From contig JANTQA010000026.1 of the NCBI GenBank assembly GCA_027625915.1, positions 6,572,001-6,636,000 on the forward strand: 64,000 nt of DNA. Reading direction: 5' to 3'. Positions 47,883 to 60,556 of the stretch are shown piece after piece. Origin of the DNA: Anaeramoeba flamelloides. Its lineage: Eukaryota > Metamonada > Anaeramoebidae. Positions within the stretch are counted from its first letter, which is position 1. The number at the start of each line of letters is the position of its first letter. A program made the position numbers and the translations under genes. Under the pieces are notes generated by a model, which worked only from the letters and a program-made list of their open reading frames with translations, did not search any database and was not told the DNA's origin.

Positions 47883-48504
47883 AATAAAAAATAAAAAAAG
47901 TTCAAATCAGAAAAAATAATGGAAAAAATTGTGATTTTTTTTAAAAATCTAATCTTTATTTTTTTTTGCAGAAACTTCCCATAAAAAAGAGAAAATAAAA
48001 ACACCTTTTTCGGAATTTTGTTTTTTCTCGAATGAGGTAGTTTGTGGTATTTCACATTTCAACTTTTATTAACAGGAATAATCACAAACCAAGAAGAAAG
48101 AGAATTTTATTTTAACTTTTTTTTATTTTTGACATTTTACACTGTAACAGTTTATCTTCTGAAAACCAATCAAATTCTGTTAATGGGGTTTAATATTAGT
48201 TGTTGGTTTGATAATTTAGTTTCTTTCAAAATTAGATTCTTTGAAGAATCTCCTTATTTTTTTCAATTATAGGAAATATATTTTTTTTCAAGAAAATGAA
48301 GGCTTTTTAATTTGGAGATTAATTAAGAGTGAATTTTGATTAAACTTAATTATTATGAATAAAATATTCAGTTGAATAACAAAAAAATAATCGGAAATTT
48401 AACAATTATTTATGTTTGACACTAAAAGAAGAATTTCATTTTGATCACTTAAGTGTTCTCAATTCGTTATGAAAGAAAACTCTTTTCATCTTTTGAATTT
48501 GATA
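47883..48504. other. Upstream flank of the coiled-coil gene
   Basis: No further gene seen. A plus-strand open frame at 48042-48272 is hydrophobic, non-ATG and unsupported. Confidence 0.4.
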
Positions 48505-48667
48505 CTGGTATTTGAATAATAAATGGGATTTTTTTTCACTTCATTTTTAATTTCTCTTTTTTAAGTGAACATAGATCAAGAACCTCTTTCTTTAAGAACT
48601 ATATTTATAAAAAAAAAATATGGAAAAGGAAGTGAAAATTCTTTCCCATTTAGAATTCAAATACCAG
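48505..48667. mobile_element. MITE, CTGGTATTTG family, best preserved copy
   Basis: A 163-base unit with inverted ends CTGGTATTTGAATAATAAAT and ATTTAGAATTCAAATACCAG, flanked by TA on both sides (48503-48504 and 48668-48669). Internal CACTTCATTT and GGAAGTGAAA blocks pair with each other. No coding capacity. Related to 40488-40651, 3321-3491 and 13445-13615. Confidence 0.75.
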
Positions 48668-51350
48668 TAAATAACCAGATAAAAATTTTTCAACAGCCCT
48701 CAAAAAAAAACATAAACAATAATGAGAATAAAATTTGAGAAAACCAAGAAAGTCAACAACTCTTGAATGGCATTATGAATTGAAAAGAATTAGCCAAAAT
48801 TAAATATATTTTAACTTTGATCTCATAAAAATGTTCTATTAAAAGTTAAATGCAAATTAGAATTCATTCAAATCTGAATCATAGAAATTCAATCACTGTT
48901 CTTAAAAAATGAGTTTAGAATTCATCAAAATATTCGTACTTTTAAATTTTTTTAATTTATTAAGCGAAAAATTTCTTTTTGAGAAAATATTTTAAAATCA
49001 TTCAACTTTTTTGAAATATTTGTCATTTTAATATCTATTTCTTACAATGGTTATCATCAAAGGTTTGTGATTGAAATATGGAAAAAAAAGTGATACTTCT
49101 ATTAAAATTTTTTAAATAACATTTAATATACGAAAGTGTCGGAAAACTAAAAATGAATAGAAAAAACAATTACAAAAAGATCCAATTAACTTTAAAGAAT
49201 GATTCTTTATTTTAATCTTAAACAAATCAACGAATTTAATTTATATTTACTTTTGAATTAAAATCAAATAAGGGGTTTTGATGATCACATAAATATTTCT
49301 ACTTTTTCATACGAATTTTTAATTAAGGATCTCTCAATGAAACAAACAGATCGATGAGAAAGTTTTATTTGTGTAAAATAAATGTAACAAAATTTTCATA
49401 AAACTTTTCAAAAAAAGATTTTATAAATCAAGTAACTTTTCAAATTTTTAAGATTCTTAAAAGAATCTTTAATTATTAATTTATCTTTTTAGAATTGTGA
49501 ACTTTGATATTTTATTTTAATTTTGAGAATTGCTAGATTTTTTTCGAAAGCTGAATGAAAATTTTAATCTTTTTTTTTGACAATTAACAGTCATTTTGAA
49601 AAAAGTGTTTTTTTTTTTAATCCAGAGTTTGTTCTTTAACTTTTTATTTATTTAATTATTAATTGATATTATTTTTCATACTTAGGAAAATTTTTTGGCA
49701 GTAATCATAACAATCTCTTTAACCAATAAGTTAAAAATATTTTTTTCCATTTCAACAAAAAGTTTCTAATTCGATATAAAGTTATTTTCCAATTAATAAA
49801 AGAAAATTTTTATTTCATTTTTCAAAATGAATATTATTTATTACTGCTAAAATCAAATTAGCAGAGAAAAAAATTTTCTTAGAGTTAACTTAGGAAGTTA
49901 TATTATTATCCAAAAATATCATTTCAAAAAGATGTTATAAAGATCTTTAAATTTTCTTCGATTTATAAATAGAAAAATATTTTTAAATGTGAACCAAAAA
50001 TTTTCATTTTTTAATTGGAAAATAATAGTATTAAATACTATTACCAAAGTTATTTAAGGGAATAGTAAGGACACAACAATTGGAATTAGAATTGAAATAT
50101 GGGATAGTTTATTAAAAATTATATTGGTTCTCTTAAGTTCTCGAATCCCAATTTTTTTTTAAAAAATAAAAAAAAAATGAAAAACTTTAATTTTGTTTAT
50201 ATCAACAATGAAAATTTCAGAGAAAATATTTTTTAAAAAAAATTAAATTTAAAGAAATTTATTTAATTTTTTTAATGGAGATTATTTTTTTGAAATCTCA
50301 GACAAAATTGTTCACTTTTTATTTTAAGATTATATTGAATATCTACTTTGCAATTATTTGAGTATAACCATATTGAAAAATATTCAAAAAATTCAAATAT
50401 TCTAGAGATCTGAAGAAAAAAATTATATAATAATTATTTTTTAAAAAAGTTCTACTTTAGATAAGAGAATTTAAGGTTATATTGGTATTTATGTAATATA
50501 TTAGTCCTTAAAGGAGTACTTTGAGTAGAAAAGGAAAAAATCTTATTTTGAAAATCATTTTTTTTTACAAGTTCTTTTTTTGGTATGAAAAAAAAGTAAT
50601 CTATATTAAGAAGCAAATGGTTCAAAAATTCAAAGAATTAAAAAAGGGGAAAAATATGTGAAAAAAATCATCATTACAAGATTTACCAATGAAAATATTT
50701 TTTAAACACAATAAAAAATAATTTAAATTTTTTCAAAAAAAAGAAATGAAAAAGAAAAAAAAAGAATTTTTAGTTCAAAACTGAAAAATTAAAGAAAAAA
50801 TTTTTATTTAGAAACTGAATTGAATGACCTGAATGAATTTAAAACTATAGACCTTATAATAAAAAAAAAATCCAAAACAATTATATATCAAAAATAAATT
50901 GAAAAAAATAAAAGAACTAAATTTGGCAAAACAATATTTTTTATATAATAGCCCAAGATCAAATACACTTAAATTTTAAGTGTTTATTATTCCATTCCAA
51001 GCAACTTTTATTTTATCTTTGAAATTACTCAAAAATTTTTTTTCTTTTTTTTTTTTTTTTTTTTCTTACTTTTTTTTGAAATCAATAGGAAAAGAACTTT
51101 CCAAAAAAGTGAAAATAAAAAAAAATCCAAAATTCTAAATTATTTTTTTTTATACCTACATAAGGTATTTTAAGTATAAATTTGATAAAAAATCTCATAA
51201 TAATGTGTAATTTAATTTCAGTGTTATTTAAAAAGTTTTTTTGTTTATTATCTTTTTTTTTTTTATATTTACTTTCTTGAATTGTTATAGTAACTTATTT
51301 TAATATTTTAATAAATTATATTTTGTTTTTATCTTATAAAAACCTTATAA
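48668..51350. other. AT-rich gene desert
   Basis: No protein-like open frame, splice-linked exons or RNA gene was found. A roughly 60-base segment at 49552-49610 (AAAGCTGAATGAAAATTTT...) resembles 634-690, suggesting another diverged dispersed repeat. Confidence 0.5.
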
Positions 51351-53601
51351 TATTTTCCATATATTTCTTTTGGATTCTTCATAAATAAAAATATCTCAGA
51401 TTTTAGATAACTATAAAAGTTTCATTTCGATTTATTTAAAACTTTTTTTAAAATATTTACTCAAATTGAACTCTAATTTTAATAAAATAAATACAGGAAT
51501 TATAAAATCAAAAAATAACTTTTACCATTACTTTAATTATCTTTAAAATTTAATATTCTGTGAATTTTAACAAACCCTTGTATTTAAAATAATTATTCTT
51601 TTCAGACTTTTGTAAGATTAATTTCTATTTATATTTCAACACCTAATTAATAAAATGCAAAATTATTTAGAATTTATGAGATTTTTTTCAATAGTGAATC
51701 AATTAAAAATCATGGTATTTGACTTCAGATCAATCTTAAAAATTAATTCTAATTCAATACTTTAAAAGTTAAAAAGTAATGTTAAAAAATTTGTAGAAAA
51801 AGAAAAATAATAATTTTATCAATACAAAGATCTTCAAAAAAAAAAATTAATTTAGAAAAATAAATCAGAAAAACAAATTAAACCAGTGATCAGATCAAAA
51901 GATATTTTTGTTTTGGTTTTATACCTGGTTGACTGGCTTACCATTTACATTAGCAATACTTATCAATTAATGAATTATACTTGAAATCTCAAACTTATTA
52001 TCATATTAGATTTACTAACAATGAAATTACCCATGATAATTGATAATCAACAAATGTATTCTATATTTTAAAATTCTTTTTGTCAAAAAAAATCTTATGT
52101 CATAAACATTTTTAAAAAAAATTTAGGTTGGAATTCATAATATTTAATAAAATGATTTAATCTAAAATAATCGATCTTAAGATTATTTACCATTTCATAA
52201 CTTTTTTTTTTGATTAAGCTCATATTGTTTCTTAAAAAGTTGAGGATAAGTTCAATGTAAAATAAGAGTCTGATACCATAAATTAACGTTTTCACTTTTC
52301 ATATACATTTTTATTTAATCTGAAAACTTATTTTTTTTTACTGAGATTCTATTTTATTTGATTTTTAGTATAGAAAGTGTATAGTTTAAAAACATATTAT
52401 GATATTTTTTTTTCCAACATAAAATAAAATACCACAATATAATGCTGATATAACAATAAAAGTTAAACTATTTAACATTCCCCTAAGTAGATTGTCCAAA
52501 TCAACTTAATATCCTATTATGATATTTTATTTTATGTTGGTAAAAAATTAATAAATTGTTTTTCAAGAAGGAAATTTAAATAAGAAAAAACAAACAAAAC
52601 AATACCAAAATAAATCATAAAGTTTTCTGATCCAATTTAAAATTTATAAAAAAGTGAAAATTTTTATTTCTGATATTATACTCTGAGTTTAATTTTAGTT
52701 ATTCTTCCAAATCTGAAATGGAACAAAATGCACTTTGATCAAAAAAAAAATGAGTAAGAGAGGAAATGTACAATCTGTATACCTATCATTTTATGTTAAA
52801 CTTTTTGAATTCTAACAGCTGCTTTTAAACCATGGCCGAATCATAACAAATAGTTAGATGAAAAGAATTAATAATATAGAATACACTTAATGATTCTAAT
52901 GATCAAAGGTATTTTTATTGTTAGTAAATCTAATCTTATAATAAAATTGAGATTTCGAGTATTATTCATGAATTGATAACTAATGTTTAATGTAAATGGT
53001 AATTCAGTCAATCGGTCCTTCAAATTGAAACCAAAAAGAAGTTTATCTTTTGATTTGATCACTGGTTTCAATCGTTTTTTTCTTTTTTTAAATTAATTTT
53101 TTTTTTTGAAGATCTTTGTATTGATAAAATTATTATTTTTCTTTTTCTAAAATATTTTTTAAAGTTACTTGCAAAAGTTCTAAAGTATTAAATTAGAATT
53201 AATTATTAATGCTGAAATGAAGATCAATATCATGATTTATAATTGATTCCCTATTTAAAAGAATCTCACAATTCCAAATGATTTTACTTTTATTAAAAAT
53301 GGTTAGGAATTGAAATATAATGAGAAATTAGTCTTATACACAACCGAAATGAATAATTAATATAAATTAAATTATTTTTTTTTAATTTTACAGAATATTA
53401 AATTCAAAGATTGGAAATTATTCCGAAAAAGTTATTTTTCGATTTTATTTATTCAGATATATTTAATTATACTTTTTTAAGTTCAAGTTGAGTAAACATT
53501 TTAAAAAAAGTTTTAAATAAATCGAAATGAAACTTTAATAGTTATCTAAAAGAAGAGATATTTATATTTCTTAAAATTTCAAAAGAATTATCGGGAAAAT
53601 A
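51351..53601. repeat. 2.25-kb imperfect palindrome
   Basis: The left arm (51351-52444) reads as the reverse complement of the right arm (52511-53601) with a single axis near 52477 and a short loop of about 65 bases. Matching landmarks include TTTCATTTCGATTTATTTAA with its partner at 53513-53533, AAACCAGTGATCA with TGATCACTGGTTT at 53058-53070, and CCAACATAAAATAAAATA with TATTTTATTTTATGTTGG. Identity by eye is roughly 75-85 percent with small indels, best in the 51885-52050 / 52880-53068 blocks. The right-arm block is open on the minus strand for 67 codons (52868-53071, KPVIKSKDKLLFGFN), while the left-arm copy is broken. Pairing along the whole length separates this from a transposon with TIRs. 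Confidence 0.8.
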
Positions 53602-54046
53602 AATTAGATACTTTTGTATGAGGGGGGGGGGGGAAGTGATATATTAAAACTAGAACCCAGTTATAGGTCATGAATTATATATGTTTAAAGTATTTCAATC
53701 AATATTAGAAGAAAAAATTTATTTTGGAAATTTCAAAATTGAAATCATTTTTTCACATTTCTTTTGTTTATTTTTTTTTTGGATTTTCTTTAACTTAATT
53801 CATTTGTAAATTTAATTTTTATTGCAAAATCAATAGTCACCAAGTAAAAAAATGTTATTCTAATGTTACTGAAACAGTAAAAATGATTGTAGAGAAATAA
53901 TATTTTGATTTCTATTGGGATTTTTTTTGATCTTCGATTGTAGATCAAAATGAGCCTATTTTCTTTTTTTAAAGTAGAACCATAAGAATTTGGGTTTTTC
54001 TATTTTGAAGAAAAACTATTGATTTTTTAGTTGTATTTGATACAGG
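53602..54046. other. Spacer with a G12 tract
   Basis: A run of 12 G (53622-53633) lies about 20 bases outside the palindrome's right end. Nothing coding is seen. Confidence 0.5.
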
Positions 54047-55157
54047 TATCAGCAGTTATTTGTTTTTTTAGATCAAAATATTAGTAATATTTTTTTTGAA
54101 TATGATTTTAATCATATGAAGAAAAAAGATTGAAGATATTTTCATCCAAACAAAAAACCAAATGGCTATTGTTATTATTTGAAAATTTAAAAAAAACAAA
54201 ATAAAAAAAAATAAAATGCTCCCTTTGAGATTTATTTTTGTTTCCCTTTCAATCCCTTTTCTTTTTATTTTTCTTCCTTTTTCTTTTCTTTCTTTTTGTT
54301 TACTTTCAATTTCTCTTCTTTCTGTTCTTTCTTTATCATTTCTTTCTTTTTCTTTTCTTTCTGTTCTTTCTTTTTCTTCTTTTCTTTCTTTTATTACTAT
54401 TTCTTTTCTTTCTTTTATTACATTTTCAATTTTTCTTTCTTTTTCTTTTTTTCTTTTTTTTTTGAATTTTTGTTAAAGTTTTATTTTTCTTGTGGATCTA
54501 AATATTGTACCAGTGTTTCGTCTGAGACTACTTCTTCATCCAGTCTTCATTTCCTTCCTTAAAATGATCAAATTCATAGAAGGTCTTTTCGTTCCATTTG
54601 TACATTTCAAAAAAAATGGAAAACAAAGAAAATTGATATTTTTATAAAAAAAAAAACTCGACAGAAAAATTTCAAGATATTTTCGAAAAGTGGTAAATAG
54701 AATTATTTACTATGTTTCTATTTACACTCTTAACAAACAAAAAAAATAAAATTTTGATAAAATGTCTCTAATTTAAAACTTCAAAAAAACTCTATTTCAA
54801 TTAACTCATACTATCCACCGAACTCTATTTGAAAGGTTATTCTAAAAAAATTTTTAAGTGAAAAAAAATAACTTGATATTTTCAACTTTCAAGAAATTCC
54901 AAAATATTGTATTTCAAGTTTTGTCACTCTAAATTCTTTGAATTATTGACAATTTATAGAAAATTCAAAGATCTAAATTAAAAAAATAAAATTAATGATA
55001 AATTTTCACTCAGCAATTAAATGTTCAAAATGGCTAGTACTAACCATAACAAACAATCTTTCAAAAAGTTATCCTTAATATCCCGTAATGCTGATCCAAA
55101 AAATATTGCAACATTTTATTCATTTTTTCACATTTTTTTAAACGAAGATAATAACAA
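54047..55157. repeat. 1.1-kb recent duplication, copy 2
   Basis: Direct copy of 13655-14755, with about 1 percent difference by eye and one Lys/Glu-tract length change. Contains the same minus-strand broken coding-like stretch and the same plus-strand open frame starting at 55021. After the breakpoint the 55021 frame continues into unique sequence to 55215. The downstream context differs from copy 1, where ARV1 follows. Confidence 0.85.
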
Positions 55158-56092
55158 CTATATCCTTATGAATTTTATTATTCTATTTATTTCTTATTTA
55201 TTCTTCAAATATTAATTATAAAAAAAATAATTGATATTTGAAAAAAATGCTGTAAGCCTTTGACTAAAACAAAGTTTATTTTATTAATAATTAAAACGTT
55301 ACAAAAACGAATAAAGAAAGAGAGAGAAAGAAGAAAAAAATTAATTAATTTCCAAAAAAAAAATTAATAAATAAAAGGTATTCATCACAAAAAAACTTGA
55401 GGAATTTATCAAACATACATCTTTATTAAACTTGATTTTAATATTTGTTTTCAAAAATCATAAATTCTTATTCATCCTTAATTGGTTGTTGGTAATAATT
55501 AAATTTGTTTCTGAGTAAGACATAACTTTAATTTAAGATATCAAAGTTTCTGATCACACTTTTATAGGGTATTTTTTCAAGATGCGAAAATTTGTGTTTA
55601 TTTTCTTCTTTTTGATTTTTAAAAAAATTCCAAAGAGATTTTATCTCAATAAAAATTCCCAGAGAAGAAAAAAGTTATAACTGCATTTTATTGTTTGAAA
55701 AATCGTTTATATTCTCTCCATATTGTCAACTTTTTATTGAAATTGGTCGTGCATTGTATTGTTTTTCACCAAAAAAAGTGCAATTTTTTTTTTTTTTTAT
55801 TTTTTGGAAATATTTCAAATATCTATTTTAAAATACAAATTATATGTACTGATTCAATCGATAGTAATATTTCATCTTAATTTTATATTTTACATTTACG
55901 AATACTTTCAGGGGAAAATGTTCTTTGAAATATCAAAAAAAAAATGCCAATTTTTTTAGTAATTCCTTATTTATAAATTCCAAACGATATATTTTGAAAA
56001 ATATATAAATTGAAATGGTGGGGTATCAAAATATAGAAATAAATATTAAATGTTAAATATATTTTTTACAAGAGGTAGAGACTCGAGAATGA
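55158..56092. other. 3' flank of the 56-kb gene
   Basis: AT-rich. No gene or RNA structure supported. Open frames at 55695-55959 are low-complexity. Confidence 0.5.
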
Positions 56093-57405
56093 TCAAATAT
56101 ATTCATTAATAGAACAAAATTCGTCTATTATCCAATAAAAATTATATTTCCATAGATTTTTAATGATGATTATAACCTCTTTTTGATTTAATTTTTTTAA
56201 TTTTTCCAGTTTGCCTAAATTTGAAAACAATAGATTTAAAGTATTATTATTAAAAAATTTCAATCTAGTTGAATCGTCTATTTGAAAAGCTATTTGATAA
56301 ACAAATTTATTTTTCGGTATTATTTGTATAATTTTACCAATAATTGAAAATCTTGATTCTTTAATTGGTGAATTAATTTTTTGATAATTAAAAAAATCCA
56401 AAGGTTTCCATTTATAGGGAAAAATATTTTGTATGGGGAATTGTTGGTTAACTTGTAGCTGTTGTTGGTATTTATTTTCCTTTGTGAATGTAAAATAAAA
56501 ATTGTAATTTGACTGAAAAATTGAAATAGTTTTAATTTTGGAAATTTCATTTTCATTTTCATTTTCATTTTCATTTTTATTTCCATTTTGAAAGTCGATA
56601 GAGCTTAATAAAATTGATTTTATTTGAGGATTTAGCAAATGTGATGAATTAATTAAACGAATATTATATAATATGCATTCTTCGCCCTCTAATTTTATGA
56701 TTGTGTCTTGATTTTTTAAATTATTTAAAATATTGATTAAACCAAAACTACCATTTTTAAATTGGAACAATAATTTGATACACTCCTTATGATAATGTAT
56801 TACTCTCATTATTTTGACCTTTAAAGAATCTTGGAAAAGTCCAAATGAGTTGATTTCTTTTACTATTACACTTATACTCGTGGACTTGTTTTCATTTTCA
56901 TTAATTGACGTTTGTTTATTATTATTATTATTGTCATTGAAATTTTCATTTTCATTTTCATTTTCATTTTCATTTTGATTTTGATTTTCATTGTAATTTT
57001 TATCCCCATTTTTGTTTTCGTTTAAAATACTATTATCAACTTTTTTATTTGCAAATTTTAAGAATGATGGTGGTTTTGAAAATCGTATTGAATTATTTTT
57101 AAATAAAAAATTATAAAGATAATGATCAGGGATATTATAAAGATTAAGATTGTTGGTAGATTTCATTTCTTCTTGATTTAATTTTTTAATATAATCTGTA
57201 CAAAATAATGCTGATGTTCCCGATTTTCTAATAATTTCATTCCATGGGTAATACATTTCTAAGACATCACCTTTATTTAATTGGAGTTCTATGACTTTAT
57301 CATATGAAACCAATACTTCGATAATAGCTTCTTGTTGAAGATAATTTTTTTTAACAAAGGCTTGATTATTGTTGTAGGTGGTGGTGCTGTTATTATTATT
57401 ATTAT

Positions 57406-57489
<84 letters not shown>

Positions 57490-59920
57490 TGCTGTGGGCA
57501 TTATTATTAGTGTTATGAGTGCTTTGATTACTATTATTAGAATTTGAGTTGGGGCCGGTATGTGGTAGTTGGTATGTAAAATCAATAATTTTGCATAATA
57601 AAGAGCAAAGGTCAAAACAAGAAACTGCTGTTCTTATTAATATTTGAAGAGTCATCATTTTTTGAGAAAAGTAATTTGGAGTATTGATTCTATTTTTAAA
57701 TTTAATCTTCTCATTAAAAGATCGAATTTTGATATTTAATTCTTTCAAAGATATTTTTAATTGTTGTTCATAGAATCCTATTCTTTTGTTAGAACGCTTC
57801 TCTCTATGCCTCTGGTCCCATATACTTGTTTTTTTTGTACTATTTGAATATTTTCGAGAGGATTGGGTTGATTGATAAGGTGAAAGGGAGGACAAATGTT
57901 TAACCCACAAAACATTCTCTTTTTTCAAATTCACAGACCCAGCAGAATGAAATTTTGCTTTCTTTGATCCAAAAATCTGTGTTGGGGTTTTTAATTTTTT
58001 TCGAAATTTCGTTAATGAATTGGAATTTTTTTTTGTCTTTCGGTTAATAGAAAATGCAGAATTTGGTTTTATTGTTGAATTATTCATTGGTGTATATGTT
58101 TGGATTCTTTCTGTATTTTTGTATGGCGGAATTCTTGGAGTTTGGAATCCAATTTTATTCACAGAATATTTTTTTGGTGTCTGGAATAATTCTGTTTTTT
58201 TTTGAGTTTTTAGATTTGTTTTTATTTGTGAATGTAAATTTGTCGATTTATTTATTTTGCTTGAATCACTTTTATTAAATATTGGTTGTTTGTTAAAGTT
58301 AAATTTTGATTTGGTTGGTGAATTAGTATATTTATTATTTAAAATTAACTTGGTTTGGAAATGTTTCTTTTTCATATTTGGAGTGGTATTTGGGTGTGGA
58401 ATTTTTCTCTTTTCTTTATTTTCATTTTGTTCAATCATTTCAATTTTCTCAATCGTTTCTTTTTGTTCACAAGGTTTGCTTTCTTTGATTTGTTCACTTT
58501 GATCAATTATTTCTTTTTGAAATTCTTCCTCAATTTGATCATTAAATTCATCCTCAATTGGATCTTTGATATTGTATTTGGAATTATAATTATAGCTGTA
58601 ATTATTATGAGGATTGGAATTTCTTCTTTGTTTTAAGTTGTCTGTAAGAGATTGGTTAGTGTTAACTGTTGTGTACTTACCAATTTCGAATGGCTTTAAT
58701 AAACTGCCTTTTGTTTGTTTATTTTCCTTTTTATTGAAAAACACAAAATCTTCAATTTCTTCAATTTGCTCTTTAGGTTTTTGATCTTGTGAATTATGAA
58801 GATTACAATTAGTGTCTTCTATTTCTTCTATATCCTCGATATCTTCAATATCGTCAAAATTAGGCCTTTTTATTGCTTGTCCAAAGAACGCTGTGTTTTT
58901 TTGTTTTTCTTTTTCTTCTTCTTTTTCTTCTTTTGTAAATTCATTTTCTTTTTCCTTTTCTTCTTTTGGTAACCCATTTTCTTTTGTGTTGGCTTGGATT
59001 TTGTTATTTTTCCTTTCTTGATTTAAAAATTGTTCTTTTGGTGAATGAAAACTGTTTTGGTTTGGGAATTTTGGATTCTGAGTTTTTTTTATGATCTTGT
59101 TATTTTTTCTTTGTTTGTGTGCTTTTGGAAATTGCACTTGTTCAGATTTTTGTTGACTTTGTTCTATTTCTATTCTTGTGTCTGCTATTTTTTTTGTTTC
59201 TATTATTGGATCTACTTCTTTTTCTATTTCTATTTCTGTTTCTATTTCTGTTTCTGTTTCTGTTCTTATCTCTGTCTTATCTTTTTTGATTTTATCCTGA
59301 AAAATATTACCATTATTTGGGATAATTTGTTTTTTTGAATTTGCTTGGGTTACTGGTGTAGTTTGTGGAAATTCGTTCGGATCTTCAGTTGAAGATCCGC
59401 TAGACAAATAATCACTTTCTTCAGAAGAGGAGCCATAAGACAAGTGTTTGTTCTTTAGTTTGCTTTTCTTTGAGGCGATAGTTGTTGGGGAGAGTGTGTC
59501 AATTTGAAACCTTTTTTGGGAGCAAACAAAATTCTTTCGATTGGAACTTTGATTATTTAACGAACTTAGCTTTTGAGAGAACTCGCTACCATAATTAAGA
59601 TCTTTGTTGTTCTGTTTTAATTTTTTTTTTTTTTTCTTTCTTCTTCCTTTTTCATTTTCATTTTCATTTTCTTCAACATCTTCATTTTCATCGTCGTAGC
59701 CCTCTTCACTTTCTTCAGTTGTTGACAGAGAAGAGTCGTATTCTCCAAAATTTCTTTTTGTTGATTCACCAGATAAACCAAAGTCCAATTTTTTCCTTGA
59801 AAAACTTTCAATTTTAGATCGCTTTGGTAGAAGCCGACGAATGGTATTCAATGGATAATGACTTTTCAATAAAGGCGAACTTTGTGAAGAAGAAAATTCA
59901 GGATCTGAACTTTCACTCAT
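56093..59920 (-). CDS. Large disordered protein with C-terminal OB-like region
   Basis: 1275-residue intronless frame from the ATG at 59920 (MSESSDPEFSSSQSSPLL). Residues about 1-700 are disordered: Ser/Asp clusters, basic patches such as RRLLPKRSK and RRKKKKKKLKQ, and repeated Glu-Ile-Glu-Asp tracts. A folded region starts near 750 (ILIRTAVSCFDLCSLLCKII). It is interrupted by a poly-Asn run coded mainly by AAT (minus strand of 57400-57490) and resumes with VIELQLNKGDVLEMYYPWNE. The C-terminus (about 1190-1275, from FSIIGKIIQIIPKNK to NFYWIIDEFCSI) has the strand pattern of an OB fold with a typical Q/D-D-S/T turn (FQIDDSTRLKF). The layout resembles DNA-repair scaffolds of the SPIDR type, but that is a weak suggestion. 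Acidic and basic tracts suggest a nuclear protein. Confidence 0.6.
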
Positions 59921-60556
59921 TTGGTCTAATTCAATTTTCTTTTATTTTGCTGTTTTCTTTGTGGAAAGTGAAAGGTATTAAAACAGAAAAATTGAAAAAG
60001 AAAACAAATTTAAAAAAAGAAAAAACAAAAAATAATTGAGTTCTTTCTTCGTATTTATTAATAGTGTTGAAATTTTGTTAAAGATTGATAGAGGAAAGAA
60101 TAAAATTTCTTCTGATTAGTGTTGTTTATTAAAAAATGACTGTTAAAAATTCTTTTCAAAATTTCTCTCGAATAATTCTTCCTTTTTCTATTATTACCCA
60201 ATTTACACAAAGCACAAATTTTTTCAAAGTTTTGTTTTTTTCTCTAGATTTTTAATTTTTTAAATGGAACTTGAGTGTTTTAGGTTTCTCACAAAGAGAA
60301 ACAACTAATAAACTGTAACAACACTGAATATATTTATTTGGTACGTTGTGATATTTTTACTTATTTCCTATTTTCCTGTTGGGTCGCATAAGCAGGACTT
60401 GAAAATACACTTTTTCTTGTCAAATTCAAGAAAACTTACAAAAACAGTAACTTTAAATCCAAATTTATTATTACCCTCAAACAACTTTACAATTTATTTC
60501 ATGTTACTGTTCATTAGACAATGTTGATATTAATTGAAAAATATATTCTCCTTTTA

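Noticed and set aside
48042-48272. Hydrophobic plus-strand open frame
   Set aside because: No ATG start supported, no recognisable domain, and T-rich composition explains its hydrophobicity.
57289-57615. Poly-Ile open frames on both strands
   Set aside because: Shadows of the AAT/ATT microsatellite that encodes poly-Asn in the 56093-59920 gene.
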